DNA of 64,000 nt from Vibrio algivorus (GCF_002218005.2 NZ_AP018679.1:124001-188000); one strand, 5' to 3'. Positions 38,501 through 46,724 are shown, counted from the first letter of the stretch. Program-made: numbers and translations. The notes: a model not told the origin generated them from the sequence alone.

Positions 38501-41500
38501 ATTGACGGCCTAGTAGCAGATTTAAATGATGGCGATGGATCTGAAGATTTATTCTACATTATCAGCATACAAGCTGATGAAGAGGGAAATATCAATGGTA
38601 GTTTGTCCGGAACCGGATTAGAAGATCTAGGAAATGGACAATATCGTATTTCAGCAGACGATATTGCTAGCTTGAAAGTGACGCCAAATAAAGACTTCAG
38701 TGGTGATATCAAGTTACAAGCTATGGCGCAAAGTGAAGAACAAGGAACCGCAGTTTCTGGCAAAGAAACGGCTAACTCTGAGATAAAAGACATTATTGTA
38801 CGTGTTGAGCCTATTGCTGATAAAGACTTAACTCTACAAGTGACTCGAGTGGAATCTGATGAAGATGTGGCCATTAATCTTGCTGACCATATCACTTTAA
38901 ACCATCCTTCCGATGCTACAGATGGTTCTGAAACCTTATACGTACGTATTAGTAACCTTCCTACAGGGTCTCAGCTATTACTGAATGGTGAACCTATTTC
39001 ATTGGAAACCGATGGAAGCTATGAAATTTTATATAGTGAATTAGCGCAATTAGAGTTCCTACCTGCACCTGAAAGTAGTGGCGATTTCACCTTAACTATT
39101 GAAGGTATTGTGAAAGATAATACTAGCTTTGAAGGTACCACTACTGCCACGGATAATGATGAATATATAACCATCAGTAAAGATATCAGTATTTCTGTTA
39201 AAGGAGTGGCTGATGAACCTATTATTACTATTAATGATGGTAGCGGATGGACACCAATTAACTTAAATCCTGATGATCAAACCAGTGATGGGGTCGAGAT
39301 TACCATTCCAGAAGATGGTGTCGCGACATTTGATTTTGACATCATTTCAGGTGAAAGCGTTGATGCCTTAGAAGGCGATGATTCAGAAACATTGTCAGTG
39401 GTACTTTCAGGTATTCCAGAGGGCTTAATCGTAATCAGTAACGGTGAAGCTTTGGAGCTGACTTACGTTGGTCAGGATGAAAATGGTCAACCTATTTATC
39501 AAGTAGAATTGGATAGCCTGAATAACATTCAGATTGAGCCACCATTAAATAGCGCTGAAGATATCGAATTAACCGCTTCTATCGTTGTCACTGAAGCCGA
39601 TGGTGATAGTGCCGTTTATGAAAAAGACATTGTTATCCATGTGGAGCCTGTTATTGATTTAGGTGATACCTATACATCAGAATCTAAGGGATTTGAAGAT
39701 CAGTTAGTGACTTTAAATTGGAAGCCGACTTTTACCGACAATCAAGAATATGTGGCGTCATTTACCCTTATGCTCCCTGATGGTGAAGACACTGATGGTT
39801 ACTCGATTTATATCGTTGAAGGTGATGCTCAAACGCAATTATTTTTTGAACCAGATGGTTCGCTGAATTTAGATGCTTATTTAGCGCAATTAGAGAGTGG
39901 CGCTGAATTGAAAATTTCCATGCCGCAGAATTCAGATAAAGATTTTGAACTCACGACCAATATCACTGTTAAGCAAAATGATGCAGATGATGTAGGCGAT
40001 AACGATGATGCTGATGATGCAATAAAAGAAAATATAACCGGGACATTGGTCGTCGATGTAGAAGCTGTAGTGGAAGATGTTGGTGAAAATGATCCATATA
40101 CATCTGAAACTGGGGCAGGAAAAATTGTTATTAGTACCGGCCTTGATGAAAATGGTGATGGTATCATCGACGATTTAGGTACGGTGGTTTGCGATGAAAA
40201 TGGTGTGGTTGATTTAAGCAGTGATGGTGATGGAACCATTATGTTTGCTGAAAATGATCTATCCAGTGATGAGGTCATTACCGAACTAGTCATTGATTTC
40301 TCTGCGATAAACCTGCCAGAAGGTCAAGGTTTTGTTGTCGTGGGGGCTGTGAATAACGGTGACGGTAGTTGGACGGTTAAAGAGGGCAATCTAGATAATA
40401 TTCAGATTCAAGCACCTGCTGGATTTACTGATACTGTGAACATTAAAGTTATCGCAAAAGTTGTTGATGAAGGGGATAACAATGAAGGTGATATTAGCGA
40501 AGAAGTCTCTATTACTGGTGAAATCACCTTAGATTTTTCAAATAACACTAATGATTCATTAGACCTTGCGGCTGAAATTATAGTGGAAGACACCGTGGTG
40601 ATTGGTACTGAAGATCAAGGTATCAATTTAGGTTCACAAATTATTAATAATGATGCCATTTCAGTATCTACTGATGACCAAAATAATGATGGCGAAAGTG
40701 AAATTCCGAATGATGTTATGACAGTCGTTATTGATTCAGCTGATCTACCTGCTGGAGCGACGATTACTGGGGCTGAATATGATTTCGAAACGGGACAATA
40801 TGTCTATGAAGCCACGCTAAATGCTGATGGATCGGTTAATTTAAGTAGTCTTGGTTTAGTTCCACCAGCGGATTATGCGGGGGACTTCCAGTTTGATATT
40901 AAATACGTCAGTACTGATACTGAAAGTGGTGATGTAAAACAAGCGACTCAAACCATTACCGTGAATGTTTCTCCTGTGGCTGATATCGGGGTTAGCCTAG
41001 ATATAGGTGTTGTCGAGAGCCAAGGTCTGGATGAAAATAAACAACCGATCAGTGAATCTGGTGAAACTGAAACCACTTATCAAGATGTTGCTTATGAAGA
41101 TGCAACCATTATTTTAGATTTTTCTAATGTGAGTTTTGGTGATACAAGAAATACTATAGAAGAAGGACTAGAAACGGTTGTATCAATGACGATACAGGTT
41201 GATCCATCAATGGGTTACTTGTTGGATGCTGAAGGAAATTTAGTCAGTGAATTAACCCTTGCACCTGAAGAGTTATCCAGCGTGCAATTTATGCCAGCAG
41301 AAGATTTTAGTGGTCAAGTTGACTTTACTGTCAGTGGTGTGATTACCGATACTGCGACCTTTGACCTGGATGGTAATAGAACTGAAACCGATACCAGAAC
41401 AACCGATGAAGCGACCGTTAGCATTGATATTATTGCGGTGAACGATGATGTGTTAGTGGAATCGAGCACAGGGGGTAATATTCAAGGTAACGAAGATACT

Positions 41501-43585
41501 GCAGGAGGTATCTCGCTTGCCGCTGGATCGGTCACTTTACAAGATATCGACGGTTCAGAACAGATTGTTTCTATTATCTTAACGGGCATTCCTGAAGGAT
41601 TTGTTGTTAATGGTGCAGTCAACAATGGTGATGGTACTTGGACAATCACTGATGCCACGGGCAAGCAAGAATATAGCCTTGATGGATTAACACTTATCCC
41701 ACCCAAAAATTTCAGTGGAACCATTGAAGTTGGCTTTATTGTTTATACGAAAGAAGACTCTTTAGATGAAATCGTTGCGATTGAAAAAAGTATTGTAGTA
41801 GAAATATTACCAGTTGCAGATGAAATTGACACCCAAGTCGTGACATCAGCATCAGGTACCGAAAATGGTGACATCGTATTAGAGTTGGGTATTTCGACGG
41901 TGGATAATACTAACTCCTACGATTCTTCTAGTGAAGGTGCAGGGAAAAGCTCTGCGATTATTAATGAAAATGGCCCAGAAAATATCCAAATCACGATCAG
42001 CAATGTTCCGGTCGGTATGGGGGCAAGTTTTTCATTCCCTGAAGGAGTAAGTGGTACGATTACTGATAATGGTGATGGGACTTGGACTATTGTTACGGAT
42101 TCAGGAACTTTAGATAGCCTTATCTTTAATCCTGGTGATGCGAATAATAATAATTGGGATGGTCAGCTCGAGCTTGATATCCGGGCTGTTGATAATGGTG
42201 TTGTTGCAGAAGAATCACTAAGTGAGCAAGTAACTATTTCGGTTGATGTTACGCCTGTTAATGATACGCCTGAAAATACCGTACCAACAGAAGTAATCGA
42301 TGCAGTTGAAGGTGACCCAATCTTAATTGAAGGGCTTGCTATTTCTGATGTAGACGCGCCAGAAGGTGGCCAGATGACGGTAACCTTGGCAACAGGTAAT
42401 GGTTTATTATCAGTGCCTGATGAATATTCTGGCAGCGTTACAATCGATGGTAATGATTCTGGTCAGCTAATTCTTACCGGTTCCTTAGAAGCAATTAATG
42501 AGTTATTAAGCGGCGGTATTGAATATATCCCTGAAACAGCAGGTGATGCCACAATTACCATGACCACCAGTGATAATGGAAATACGGGAACGGGCGGTGA
42601 ACTAACGGATACTGATGATATTAGTGTATCAATAGCTCCTGCTGCGGCCATGATGGCAAGTTTTGTTAGTTCGCGAATGATGGTACCAAATGTATCCTCA
42701 ACTGCGGCGCAATTAGCTTTAATTCCATTACTAGGTTTGTTAAGTGAACATGTTCAAGCTTTTGAAGCGGAATTTATAAAAATTGATCATCTAGATTCAG
42801 GCAAAGTTGTTGATGCATCAGGGCAAGCACTGGGTGAACAACAAGATGACGGTTCTTGGATTATTGCTTCGCAAGATTTAAGTAGCGCTTACTTGTCTGG
42901 TTTAGATGAAGGCCAGCATAACTTAACGGTAGAAGCGGTTTCTCAAAATGTTGAAAATGACGAATTAATTTCAGAATCTCAGCCAGTTGCTGTAAATGTG
43001 ACTATTGAGCCAGATGAACAAGATGTACTGCAAGCTAACAATGCAGCAGAACACTCGGTGGTTGTAGGTGATGATAGCGATGAAACTTTAATTGGTACCG
43101 AAGGTCATGACACATTGATTGGTGGCTTAGGTAATGACATTTTAGTCGGTGCGGGAGGCTCCGATATTCTTATCGGTGGTGCAGGTAACGATGAGCTATG
43201 GGGCGGAGAGCAAAATGGTTCAGGTGATGGAGCGGCAGATATTTTCGCGTGGCGTTCGCAAGACATTGGTACTCATGCTTCGCCTGCGATTGATGTGGTC
43301 AAAGATTTTGAGTTAAGTATAGATAAGCTCGATCTTCTCGATTTATTCTCAAATAAAGATGCTTCTAAAGCTCAAATGGATGAGATTCTTTCGCACATTA
43401 CCGCGTCAGAAGATGATGGCAAAATTAACTTAACCGTTAGTACTGATAAAGGTGGGGAGCAAGTGATAGTCTTAGACAATATCAGTACTCAAAGCCTTGG
43501 CCTTGAGGATGGCGCGAGCTCTAGTGATATCGTGTCGAGTTTGTATGCTCAACATAATGCCTTTATGAGTGAACATAATAGTTAA
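29522..43585 (+). CDS. Giant type I-secreted repeat adhesin (LapA/RTX class, T1SS-143 repeats)
   Basis: A 4687-residue, very acidic surface protein. Residues 1-170: N-terminal retention-like module (IDVVSGEVFVGSHSKPLTQI) with a CxxC at 65-68 and an acidic Glu/Asn linker. Residues about 190-2700: tandem supramodules of roughly 300 residues, each with LDH(V/I) before a PVQIQDxDGD strand and an xDGDxP junction, the T1SS-143 repeat pattern. Residues about 2700-4370: divergent Ig/cadherin-like blocks (VTPNKDFSGDI type). Residues about 4373-4410: a hydrophobic Ala/Met/Leu stretch. Residues about 4520-4565: RTX calcium nonapeptides (GGLGNDILVGAGGSDILIGG). The last 120 residues form the VCA0849-type secretion signal. 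It should be exported by the divergent LapBC-like system and mediate attachment. No di-alanine LapG site is seen in the first 200 residues. Confidence 0.93.
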   Translation: MDVMSSNQATIDVVSGEVFVGSHSKPLTQINGEYQLSNSDSIWANPNARYIVNTPSESQVVEIDCISCVTTNDAGAITIAQISSAQGVNLDDLKNSQLTPEDIAIIRAHMPPPSQSEESNNETDNDVEDEQNSEEAQAQAFSVIETASTGFVEVNYDNDAVLTKAGYDTVGFFDEELSQDSADDGIPIVKAPGGISTSISLTEADLQPLGYSNNLGYPVIMQQSILVESRTLALQPDTFTFQPQSLETLLQELNTELTSGGQALSFVFDEETNSIIGRLDGETYLTIKLTASSPDGRDVQVDIEVNLAKPLDHVPSDNSTGLVSNLNDQISINVEIQGQDIGGNELNSPILVDVNINDGVVEQFGRDPGVSIDEETDLGVAQSGQIPLDIGSDKISSIQIDANQPLLEGATSQSFPTYYEVDGQLLSVYNIVGQLVFTLEVNNDGSYTATLFKPFDQGSVNLNRYVVGFNITATDDDGDTAPGMIKINVTDGNVPTGGETGEISIIEADTQPNEYPVVGRTSIGVTPGTDRLIADSVQFDKTQVNDLINELSTELTTANGEPISFGFKSGDETVIEGRDAGGNLVLSIDINGTVLFEGTLVTVEVTQYQPLDHLDSGNSSGFVSVDGENIIIDTQIQVEDSDGSLLETPVNVEVTISDGDAPQLSVGDLAEFTETSAGGYAEGSVTLDAGSDVIERFEFNADQPTLEGLMTNGIATEYLVTGNEIIVYTPGNQANPILTITIQNDGTFEVTQTAALEQANNPDDTIHLQLDVTAFDKDGDQSNLGQANIDIIDGINPTFAQDAGTELQENIDTQTGEVPLTVGSDNIETLVFLPADQQISFDGITSNGLDTTVDVNGNTLTLTDSEGNQVLSIVIQLDGTYEVTLTGPLDQIISEGTDNSASITIDALVRATDFDGDIADGTAVITILDGADATGGGTASLTFLEPDLDPAGANSGSTSFNVDAGDDRLDPSSVTFDPQDSSYLTELLADLNEVITTNNGVDDIVFAVNAETGAIEGTLNGNVVVTLSLSAVNSVTDGNDATVTLTWNQTIPLDHIAATSSNGYVTVTADEIVIKAPVQLQDTDGDYLTNPVEVTVTVQDNVAPIITVGDAAEYTETASGGGTTGNIAIDLGSDYIDRFEFVAGTDAATLAGLKSNGADTDFEIDGNQIIVYLASGTAESDPILTITVNTDGSYEIVQTAPLEQDNAESDQINLNLELNAIDKDGDPSNSGTLVVNIIDGADPTGVDTTVIIDEADLSPDGYPVSSPATSFTLNQTTDKLVASTLSIDPTAVGDVFGTLEGPLKNELSGLTSGGTALDITIDVDATTGVITITGNLTGSSDEVFSITLTPNEDGTGNVVVDISATQTLPLDHIASTGTYVNVDGDSLTINIPVQIQDADGDNLTDPANVTVTINDGDLPVISAGDLAVINETATGGTASGNVTLDVGSDAIDRFEWNVTQDTLEGLTSNGQNTDVEIDGNVIYLYIEGTTTNPILTITMNNDGTFDVVQTAPLEQDNSTDDTIHLALDVIAIDKDGDTSESTQALIDIIDGQDPTGTGAKVDITEGDLSPDTYPIEKTGSFTLNQVTDKLIASTFVIEETVLDTLQTELEALTSNGSDLTITISRDDTTGEITISATLVDTTEEVLSIVLTPTENANGNVDVDISVTQNHPLDHVDTSGGYVSIVDDVLNITIPVQIQDADGDVLVDANGNPTPVDVVVTINDGDDPEFNVPSQATELTDGEVSSEADSTTGVISKSLDLDTNSDQIDAITFNLTDAQAQALFDITSNGKDTRIDQSVDGRILIFVPAEFGGEDVPVLEIIFNNDAKDGSYTIQQFEPIDQPEDTNSSTFDLDVIATDMDGDTAGSSITIIIKDGTDPNASDVTGDKSITVNEGDLNDNGQSLIYPGNPKGTGTFTIAASNDDLDPTSLTIDDYSSFQASIDGLALTSDGRVVRVDDTLVVNDEGVITVTGTTEDGEVIFILTFTPTLNADGSVTVVMSLDQKQPLDHVDADSITFEVPIQITDTDGDKLVGSDGLTETPIDISVSFTDGDAPELTSTTMDITEADVGIDDPQIYTGQVPIDIGSDTIASIQFVAQGDTAVDTGLKANNQAVYVDISDTGASYYYLLDPDGSHDASNKVLVLEVTLTGTDGSYQVEQYEPLEQSNDDGDITSITLDVVATDHDGDQSNNVTITINIADGSDPQFNEDTSNIILNESTDSGVTNSDGQVTVAVGSDDIETIRFSLDQLDENGNLPELVITSNGKSTEWIFDVKNLSPEDEDPVLVDTATLYDSDGNKLIEVTLDDTGAYSVTVYGPIDQDDSELTQIDLEVIATDTDGDTADGSLVFSVTDGANAQGGGTGTIAITEGDLSPQDSDVPNTGGYPVSGEVTGINVSSGVENLDPTTVGIKPSDLNQLITELQADLTSGGQPIVFTFDPSTATLVGKVNGDDVLTIVLSAESDGNGGVNISVSMTQHLPLDHSHDDEGQVQTLSASDSGWVTVNDTEIHINLPVQVQDTDGDYLDNAVNVDLSITDGIDPSFTTDSGVTVDESAIDAGGENHQGSNPDSGSETASGQMNIALGSDEIAGFGIDPSLFAALNPGLTSLGQDVILRENADGTFSGVAGDREVFIVTFSPDGSYSFTITGALDHDAPDELDPTVGTQLNIQLPIYAVDKDGDRVPSTSDINDYDASNTITVTVNDDVPDIQDISVSITEGSGGSAFMTQAAEGADDIAEIYLTFIDSMGEEAEEHKAPFENVPIYDESVADGGTGQLLGMLTVDANGKLTFVADENLNNENEDLSVDIIARVVDSDKDEDSSVISLELRDQDPIFIFPETTRGQEEDGQTLDSFDNTENTPHLTDGIEILVEIDLGDVDKEEALVDGSLTITIPDGTEGAFYYDGALLVITDGKVTIPSGAISTVDNIVSISGVTFVPNKDYSTDGITFTVDAIISREGLDDQAITGELTISVDGIADIPIWNDSTVTEYIGEEDTSIAIDGLVADLNDGDGSEDLFYIISIQADEEGNINGSLSGTGLEDLGNGQYRISADDIASLKVTPNKDFSGDIKLQAMAQSEEQGTAVSGKETANSEIKDIIVRVEPIADKDLTLQVTRVESDEDVAINLADHITLNHPSDATDGSETLYVRISNLPTGSQLLLNGEPISLETDGSYEILYSELAQLEFLPAPESSGDFTLTIEGIVKDNTSFEGTTTATDNDEYITISKDISISVKGVADEPIITINDGSGWTPINLNPDDQTSDGVEITIPEDGVATFDFDIISGESVDALEGDDSETLSVVLSGIPEGLIVISNGEALELTYVGQDENGQPIYQVELDSLNNIQIEPPLNSAEDIELTASIVVTEADGDSAVYEKDIVIHVEPVIDLGDTYTSESKGFEDQLVTLNWKPTFTDNQEYVASFTLMLPDGEDTDGYSIYIVEGDAQTQLFFEPDGSLNLDAYLAQLESGAELKISMPQNSDKDFELTTNITVKQNDADDVGDNDDADDAIKENITGTLVVDVEAVVEDVGENDPYTSETGAGKIVISTGLDENGDGIIDDLGTVVCDENGVVDLSSDGDGTIMFAENDLSSDEVITELVIDFSAINLPEGQGFVVVGAVNNGDGSWTVKEGNLDNIQIQAPAGFTDTVNIKVIAKVVDEGDNNEGDISEEVSITGEITLDFSNNTNDSLDLAAEIIVEDTVVIGTEDQGINLGSQIINNDAISVSTDDQNNDGESEIPNDVMTVVIDSADLPAGATITGAEYDFETGQYVYEATLNADGSVNLSSLGLVPPADYAGDFQFDIKYVSTDTESGDVKQATQTITVNVSPVADIGVSLDIGVVESQGLDENKQPISESGETETTYQDVAYEDATIILDFSNVSFGDTRNTIEEGLETVVSMTIQVDPSMGYLLDAEGNLVSELTLAPEELSSVQFMPAEDFSGQVDFTVSGVITDTATFDLDGNRTETDTRTTDEATVSIDIIAVNDDVLVESSTGGNIQGNEDTAGGISLAAGSVTLQDIDGSEQIVSIILTGIPEGFVVNGAVNNGDGTWTITDATGKQEYSLDGLTLIPPKNFSGTIEVGFIVYTKEDSLDEIVAIEKSIVVEILPVADEIDTQVVTSASGTENGDIVLELGISTVDNTNSYDSSSEGAGKSSAIINENGPENIQITISNVPVGMGASFSFPEGVSGTITDNGDGTWTIVTDSGTLDSLIFNPGDANNNNWDGQLELDIRAVDNGVVAEESLSEQVTISVDVTPVNDTPENTVPTEVIDAVEGDPILIEGLAISDVDAPEGGQMTVTLATGNGLLSVPDEYSGSVTIDGNDSGQLILTGSLEAINELLSGGIEYIPETAGDATITMTTSDNGNTGTGGELTDTDDISVSIAPAAAMMASFVSSRMMVPNVSSTAAQLALIPLLGLLSEHVQAFEAEFIKIDHLDSGKVVDASGQALGEQQDDGSWIIASQDLSSAYLSGLDEGQHNLTVEAVSQNVENDELISESQPVAVNVTIEPDEQDVLQANNAAEHSVVVGDDSDETLIGTEGHDTLIGGLGNDILVGAGGSDILIGGAGNDELWGGEQNGSGDGAADIFAWRSQDIGTHASPAIDVVKDFELSIDKLDLLDLFSNKDASKAQMDEILSHITASEDDGKINLTVSTDKGGEQVIVLDNISTQSLGLEDGASSSDIVSSLYAQHNAFMSEHNS

Positions 43586-43599
43586 TAGTTAAGAACAGC

Positions 43600-43638
43600 A
43601 ATACCCCATTGAAGTTACCTTCTTTGGGGTATTTTTTA
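43600..43638 (+). terminator. Intrinsic terminator after the adhesin gene
   Basis: AATACCCCA (43600-43608) pairs with TGGGGTATT (43625-43633), with a further short GAAG/TTC pairing inside the loop, followed by a run of Ts. Confidence 0.88.
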
Positions 43639-43645
43639 CTTTTAA

Positions 43646-43662
43646 TGAACCATAAAGGTGCA
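43646..43662. promoter_or_regulatory. NtrC-like binding site upstream of nasA
   Basis: TGAACC-ATAAA-GGTGCA matches the NtrC palindrome TGCACC-N5-GGTGCA at 11 of 12 positions. It lies 99-115 bases upstream of the predicted start of transcription, the usual distance for an NtrC enhancer. Confidence 0.65.
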
Positions 43663-43733
43663 AGAATCAAAGTAACCTTTGCTAGTTAACTGAAATTTTC
43701 AATTAAAACAAATGGTTAATAATTACCCCTAAT

Positions 43734-43750
43734 TTGGCATGATATTCGCA
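43734..43750 (+). promoter_or_regulatory. Sigma-54 promoter of nasA
   Basis: TTGGCATGATATTCGCA: GG at 43736-43737 and GC at 43748-43749 are separated by exactly ten bases, the RpoN -24/-12 spacing. The match to TTGGCACG-N4-TTGCA has two mismatches. Predicted transcription start near 43761. Confidence 0.7.
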
Positions 43751-43760
43751 TCTATATAAT

Positions 43761-43910
43761 CAATGAATAACATTTGATATTCAGAAAACCTGATTCGCAA
43801 CAGGCAAAGACGCCTCTTAGATTTGGATTCACTTTAGTGATGACGATCTAAGAGGCGTTTTTCGTTTTGTATCCGAGTTATTTCAGGGGTTCTGGACGAG
43901 AGGGGCTCTT
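43761..43910 (+). ncRNA. nasA leader RNA: ANTAR-type antitermination element with intrinsic terminator
   Basis: The terminator has a 13-bp perfect stem, ACGCCTCTTAGAT (43810-43822) with ATCTAAGAGGCGT (43846-43858), and five Ts, only about 50 bases before the nasA start. Just 5' of it, AGGC-[AAAGAC]-GCCT (43802-43815) forms a small hairpin with a hexanucleotide loop having A at position 1 and G at position 4, the ANTAR recognition pattern. This hairpin uses the first bases of the terminator stem, so the two are mutually exclusive. Upstream, TGAATA/TATTCA (43764-43783) is a possible first hairpin but with an 8-nt loop. Binding of the ANTAR protein would favour the small hairpin and allow read-through into nasA. 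Confidence 0.65.
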
Positions 43911-46646
43911 ATGGTAAGGGAACGTATGGCAAAGGAATGCATCAAATCAGCTTGTCCGTATTGTGGAGTGGGTTGTGGCGTAGAAATCAATCATAAAAAA
44001 CAGATTGTAGGCGATCAAACCCACCCTGCGAATAAAGGCGCTTTGTGTGTTAAAGGTTCAGCGTTGGTGGAAAGCTTGGATATGCCATCTCGCTTACTTT
44101 ACCCAAGAATTAAAGGTGAGCAAATAGGGTGGTCGAATGCGATTGAAGATATTGCAGATAAATTGCACCGCACTATCGAAAAATACGGATCTCAAGCGGT
44201 AGGTATGTATGTATCTGGTCAGTTATTAACAGAAGACTACTATGTTGCTAATAAGCTGATGAAAGGCTTTGTCGGTAGTGCCAATATTGATACCAACTCA
44301 CGTTTATGCATGTCTTCAGCGGTTGCCGCTCACGTTCGCGCTTTTGGGGAAGATATCGTGCCAGTCAGTTATGAAGATATTGATCATACTGATCTCATTG
44401 TGATTGTTGGGGCAAATACCGCTTGGACGCATCCGATTTTATTTCGCCGTATCCAGCAAGCCAGAGAAGCCAATTCCAATGTGAAATTAGTGGTGATCGA
44501 TCCGCGTAAAACCATTACTGCAGAACAAGCCGACTTACACTTACAAATTGAAAATGACGGTGATGTGCCATTATTTAATGGACTCTTGCATTACCTTATT
44601 CAAAATGAAGTTATTCAAGAGTCATTTATTGATCAATATGTTAATGGCTTTGATGCGCTCAAATCCGCTCTATCAGAGTCAAATCACTCTATTGATGTTA
44701 TTAGTCAACAACTAAAGCTAGACCCTGTTTTAATTAAAACCTTTTATCAATGGTTTGCCCAATCACCAACCGCAATGACGCTATTTTGCCAAGGAGTGAA
44801 TCAATCTGAATCCGGTACCGATAAAGCCAACTGCATCATTAATGCACATTTGGTCACCGGGAAAATTGGTGTTCAAGGAAGTGGACCATTTTCAATTACG
44901 GGGCAACCTAATGCGATGGGAGGTCGTGAAGTCGGTGGACTGGCCAATCAATTGGCGGTACATCGCGGTTTTGACGATGAATCCATTCAGCAAGTTGAAC
45001 AGTTCTGGCAAGCACCAAATATTGCGACCTCACCAGGCTTAAAAGCCATCGATTTATTTAACGCGGTTGAACAAGGTGAGATCAAATTCTTGTGGATCAT
45101 AGCGACCAATCCCGCCGTTTCCATGCCGAATTCTGAGCAAGTAAGACGCGCTTTAGCTGTGTGTGATTATGTGGTGGTATCTGATATTACGTCTCATACT
45201 GATACAGCTAAATTTGCCGATGTACTTTTGCCTGCTGCCGGTTGGGGAGAGAAGCAAGGCATGGTGACCAACTCCGAGCGTTGCTTGACCAGACAGCGAC
45301 AATTTGCCACACCACCTGGAGAAGCCAAACCAGATTGGTGGATGTTATCTGAAGTGGGTAAAACGTTATGCCAAAAATTCGGTGTGACCTCTGGCTTTGA
45401 GTTTGAATCTGCAGCAGATGTCTTTCGGGAATATGCGGCACTTTCTGGTATCAACCGAGATAGTCATTTTAAATTCGATTTATCCAGCTTAAGTCAACTT
45501 AGTGATGAAGAGTATGCCAATTGGCAACCCCAAGCTTGGCCTTTAAATGGTCAGCCTGTGTTACAAGATAAGCAAAGCCAAACATTGGTTTTTCCAACCA
45601 AAAATGGCAAAGCGAACTTGGTACTTGCCGATGAGATCAACACAACTCATCACAGTGAAAATGTTTGGTGGATGAATAGTGGTCGTCAACGAGACCAATG
45701 GCATACCATGACCCGTACTGGGCATATTAGCCATTTAGCTGCCAGTGAGTTGGAGCCTACTCTCTATCTCAACCCGATTGCTGCAGAGCAAGCTCAATTG
45801 CCCGTAGGTACCCTAGTGAGTATTAATAATTGGACCAATATTCAAAATCTGAATAGTAGGACTAATCAAGAAAATCACTTAGTCGCTCGTTTGGCCGTTG
45901 ATGCAGGATTGACCCAAGATCAAGCTTTTATGTCGATGCATTGGGCAGGACAGTTTGGGGGGAAAAGCCAAGTCAATACTAGCTTAGCTAGCTTAGCTGA
46001 TCCTCATTCTGGTCAACCAGCATTTAAATCACAACGTGTGAGTATTACCGCTTTCCCTGTTAGCCATTATGGATTATCTGTCGGGTTGGATTTTAGTGAT
46101 GGTGAACATTCAGAAGTAAATTGGTCTTATAAAAGCTTGCAACATGTAGACTTTAACCAAACACGTTCCAATGCTTTGTACCAACAAGGGGTATGGCGGT
46201 TTGCCGATACTAACGCAATCACCAAGTCGGAGATTCAACGCCTTGTTCAACGACAATATCCAAATAGTCAGTATTTAATATTAGATCAACAAAATTCATG
46301 GTTAGTCGTGGTCTTGGTGTCTAAAACGGTGATCGGCATGGTGATGATTTCAAGTCAGCCGATAGAATTGCAAGCCGAAGCATTGCAACCTTTTATTAGA
46401 GAAAAATTTAATCTAGGTGGCTTGTTATCTGTATTGAGTGCCAAAGGCGGGCAGGTGAGTAAATTGGTGTGTAGCTGTTTTCGAGTGACTGAACAAGATA
46501 TTCTCGAACAGTTGGAACAAGCGCCAAATATGGGGCTAAGAGAGCTACAAAATATATTAAGTTGTGGCAAAAATTGTGGTTCATGTCTTCCAGAAGTCAA
46601 AGGTTACTTATCTCAATCGATTGATGTTGTATCGATAACCCAATAA
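43911..46646 (+). CDS. nasA: Assimilatory nitrate reductase, molybdopterin catalytic subunit with C-terminal BFD [2Fe-2S] domain
   Basis: A 911-residue cytoplasmic enzyme reducing nitrate to nitrite. Cysteines 15, 18, 22 and 46 (CPYCGVGC, then ALCVKG) bind the N-terminal 4Fe-4S cluster. The bis-MGD-binding body follows, and the molydopterin-dinucleotide binding domain covers about 590-740 (MTRTGHISHL). The C-terminus adds a BFD-type 2Fe-2S domain (C854, C856, C885, C889, C892), as in the longer NasA proteins. No NasC-like NADH/FAD electron-transfer subunit is encoded nearby, so the electron donor is open. A second ATG at 43926 with AAGGGA is an alternative start. Expression is controlled by the sigma-54 promoter and leader upstream. 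Confidence 0.92.
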   Translation: MVRERMAKECIKSACPYCGVGCGVEINHKKQIVGDQTHPANKGALCVKGSALVESLDMPSRLLYPRIKGEQIGWSNAIEDIADKLHRTIEKYGSQAVGMYVSGQLLTEDYYVANKLMKGFVGSANIDTNSRLCMSSAVAAHVRAFGEDIVPVSYEDIDHTDLIVIVGANTAWTHPILFRRIQQAREANSNVKLVVIDPRKTITAEQADLHLQIENDGDVPLFNGLLHYLIQNEVIQESFIDQYVNGFDALKSALSESNHSIDVISQQLKLDPVLIKTFYQWFAQSPTAMTLFCQGVNQSESGTDKANCIINAHLVTGKIGVQGSGPFSITGQPNAMGGREVGGLANQLAVHRGFDDESIQQVEQFWQAPNIATSPGLKAIDLFNAVEQGEIKFLWIIATNPAVSMPNSEQVRRALAVCDYVVVSDITSHTDTAKFADVLLPAAGWGEKQGMVTNSERCLTRQRQFATPPGEAKPDWWMLSEVGKTLCQKFGVTSGFEFESAADVFREYAALSGINRDSHFKFDLSSLSQLSDEEYANWQPQAWPLNGQPVLQDKQSQTLVFPTKNGKANLVLADEINTTHHSENVWWMNSGRQRDQWHTMTRTGHISHLAASELEPTLYLNPIAAEQAQLPVGTLVSINNWTNIQNLNSRTNQENHLVARLAVDAGLTQDQAFMSMHWAGQFGGKSQVNTSLASLADPHSGQPAFKSQRVSITAFPVSHYGLSVGLDFSDGEHSEVNWSYKSLQHVDFNQTRSNALYQQGVWRFADTNAITKSEIQRLVQRQYPNSQYLILDQQNSWLVVVLVSKTVIGMVMISSQPIELQAEALQPFIREKFNLGGLLSVLSAKGGQVSKLVCSCFRVTEQDILEQLEQAPNMGLRELQNILSCGKNCGSCLPEVKGYLSQSIDVVSITQ

Positions 46647-46724
46647 ACCTCAGTTGAAGTGAATAAACCAAAGCTCAATAGACGGAAGGTCAATAGAGCT
46701 TAGAATTACACAAGGAAGTGTACG

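Noticed and set aside
39877..40293. 138-codon minus-strand frame inside the adhesin gene
   Set aside because: One of many Ser/Thr/Val-rich antisense frames produced by the biased codon use of the repeat adhesin.
43734..43760. Sigma-70 promoter TTGGCA / TATAAT before nasA
   Set aside because: The spacer is only 15 bases, while the same DNA fits sigma-54 -24/-12 spacing exactly and an NtrC-like site lies upstream.
43831..43838. Fourth ACTTTAGT site (in the nasA leader)
   Set aside because: It lies in the terminator loop as part of a small CACT-TT-AGTG palindrome, and is unrelated in context to the sites at 5625-5695.
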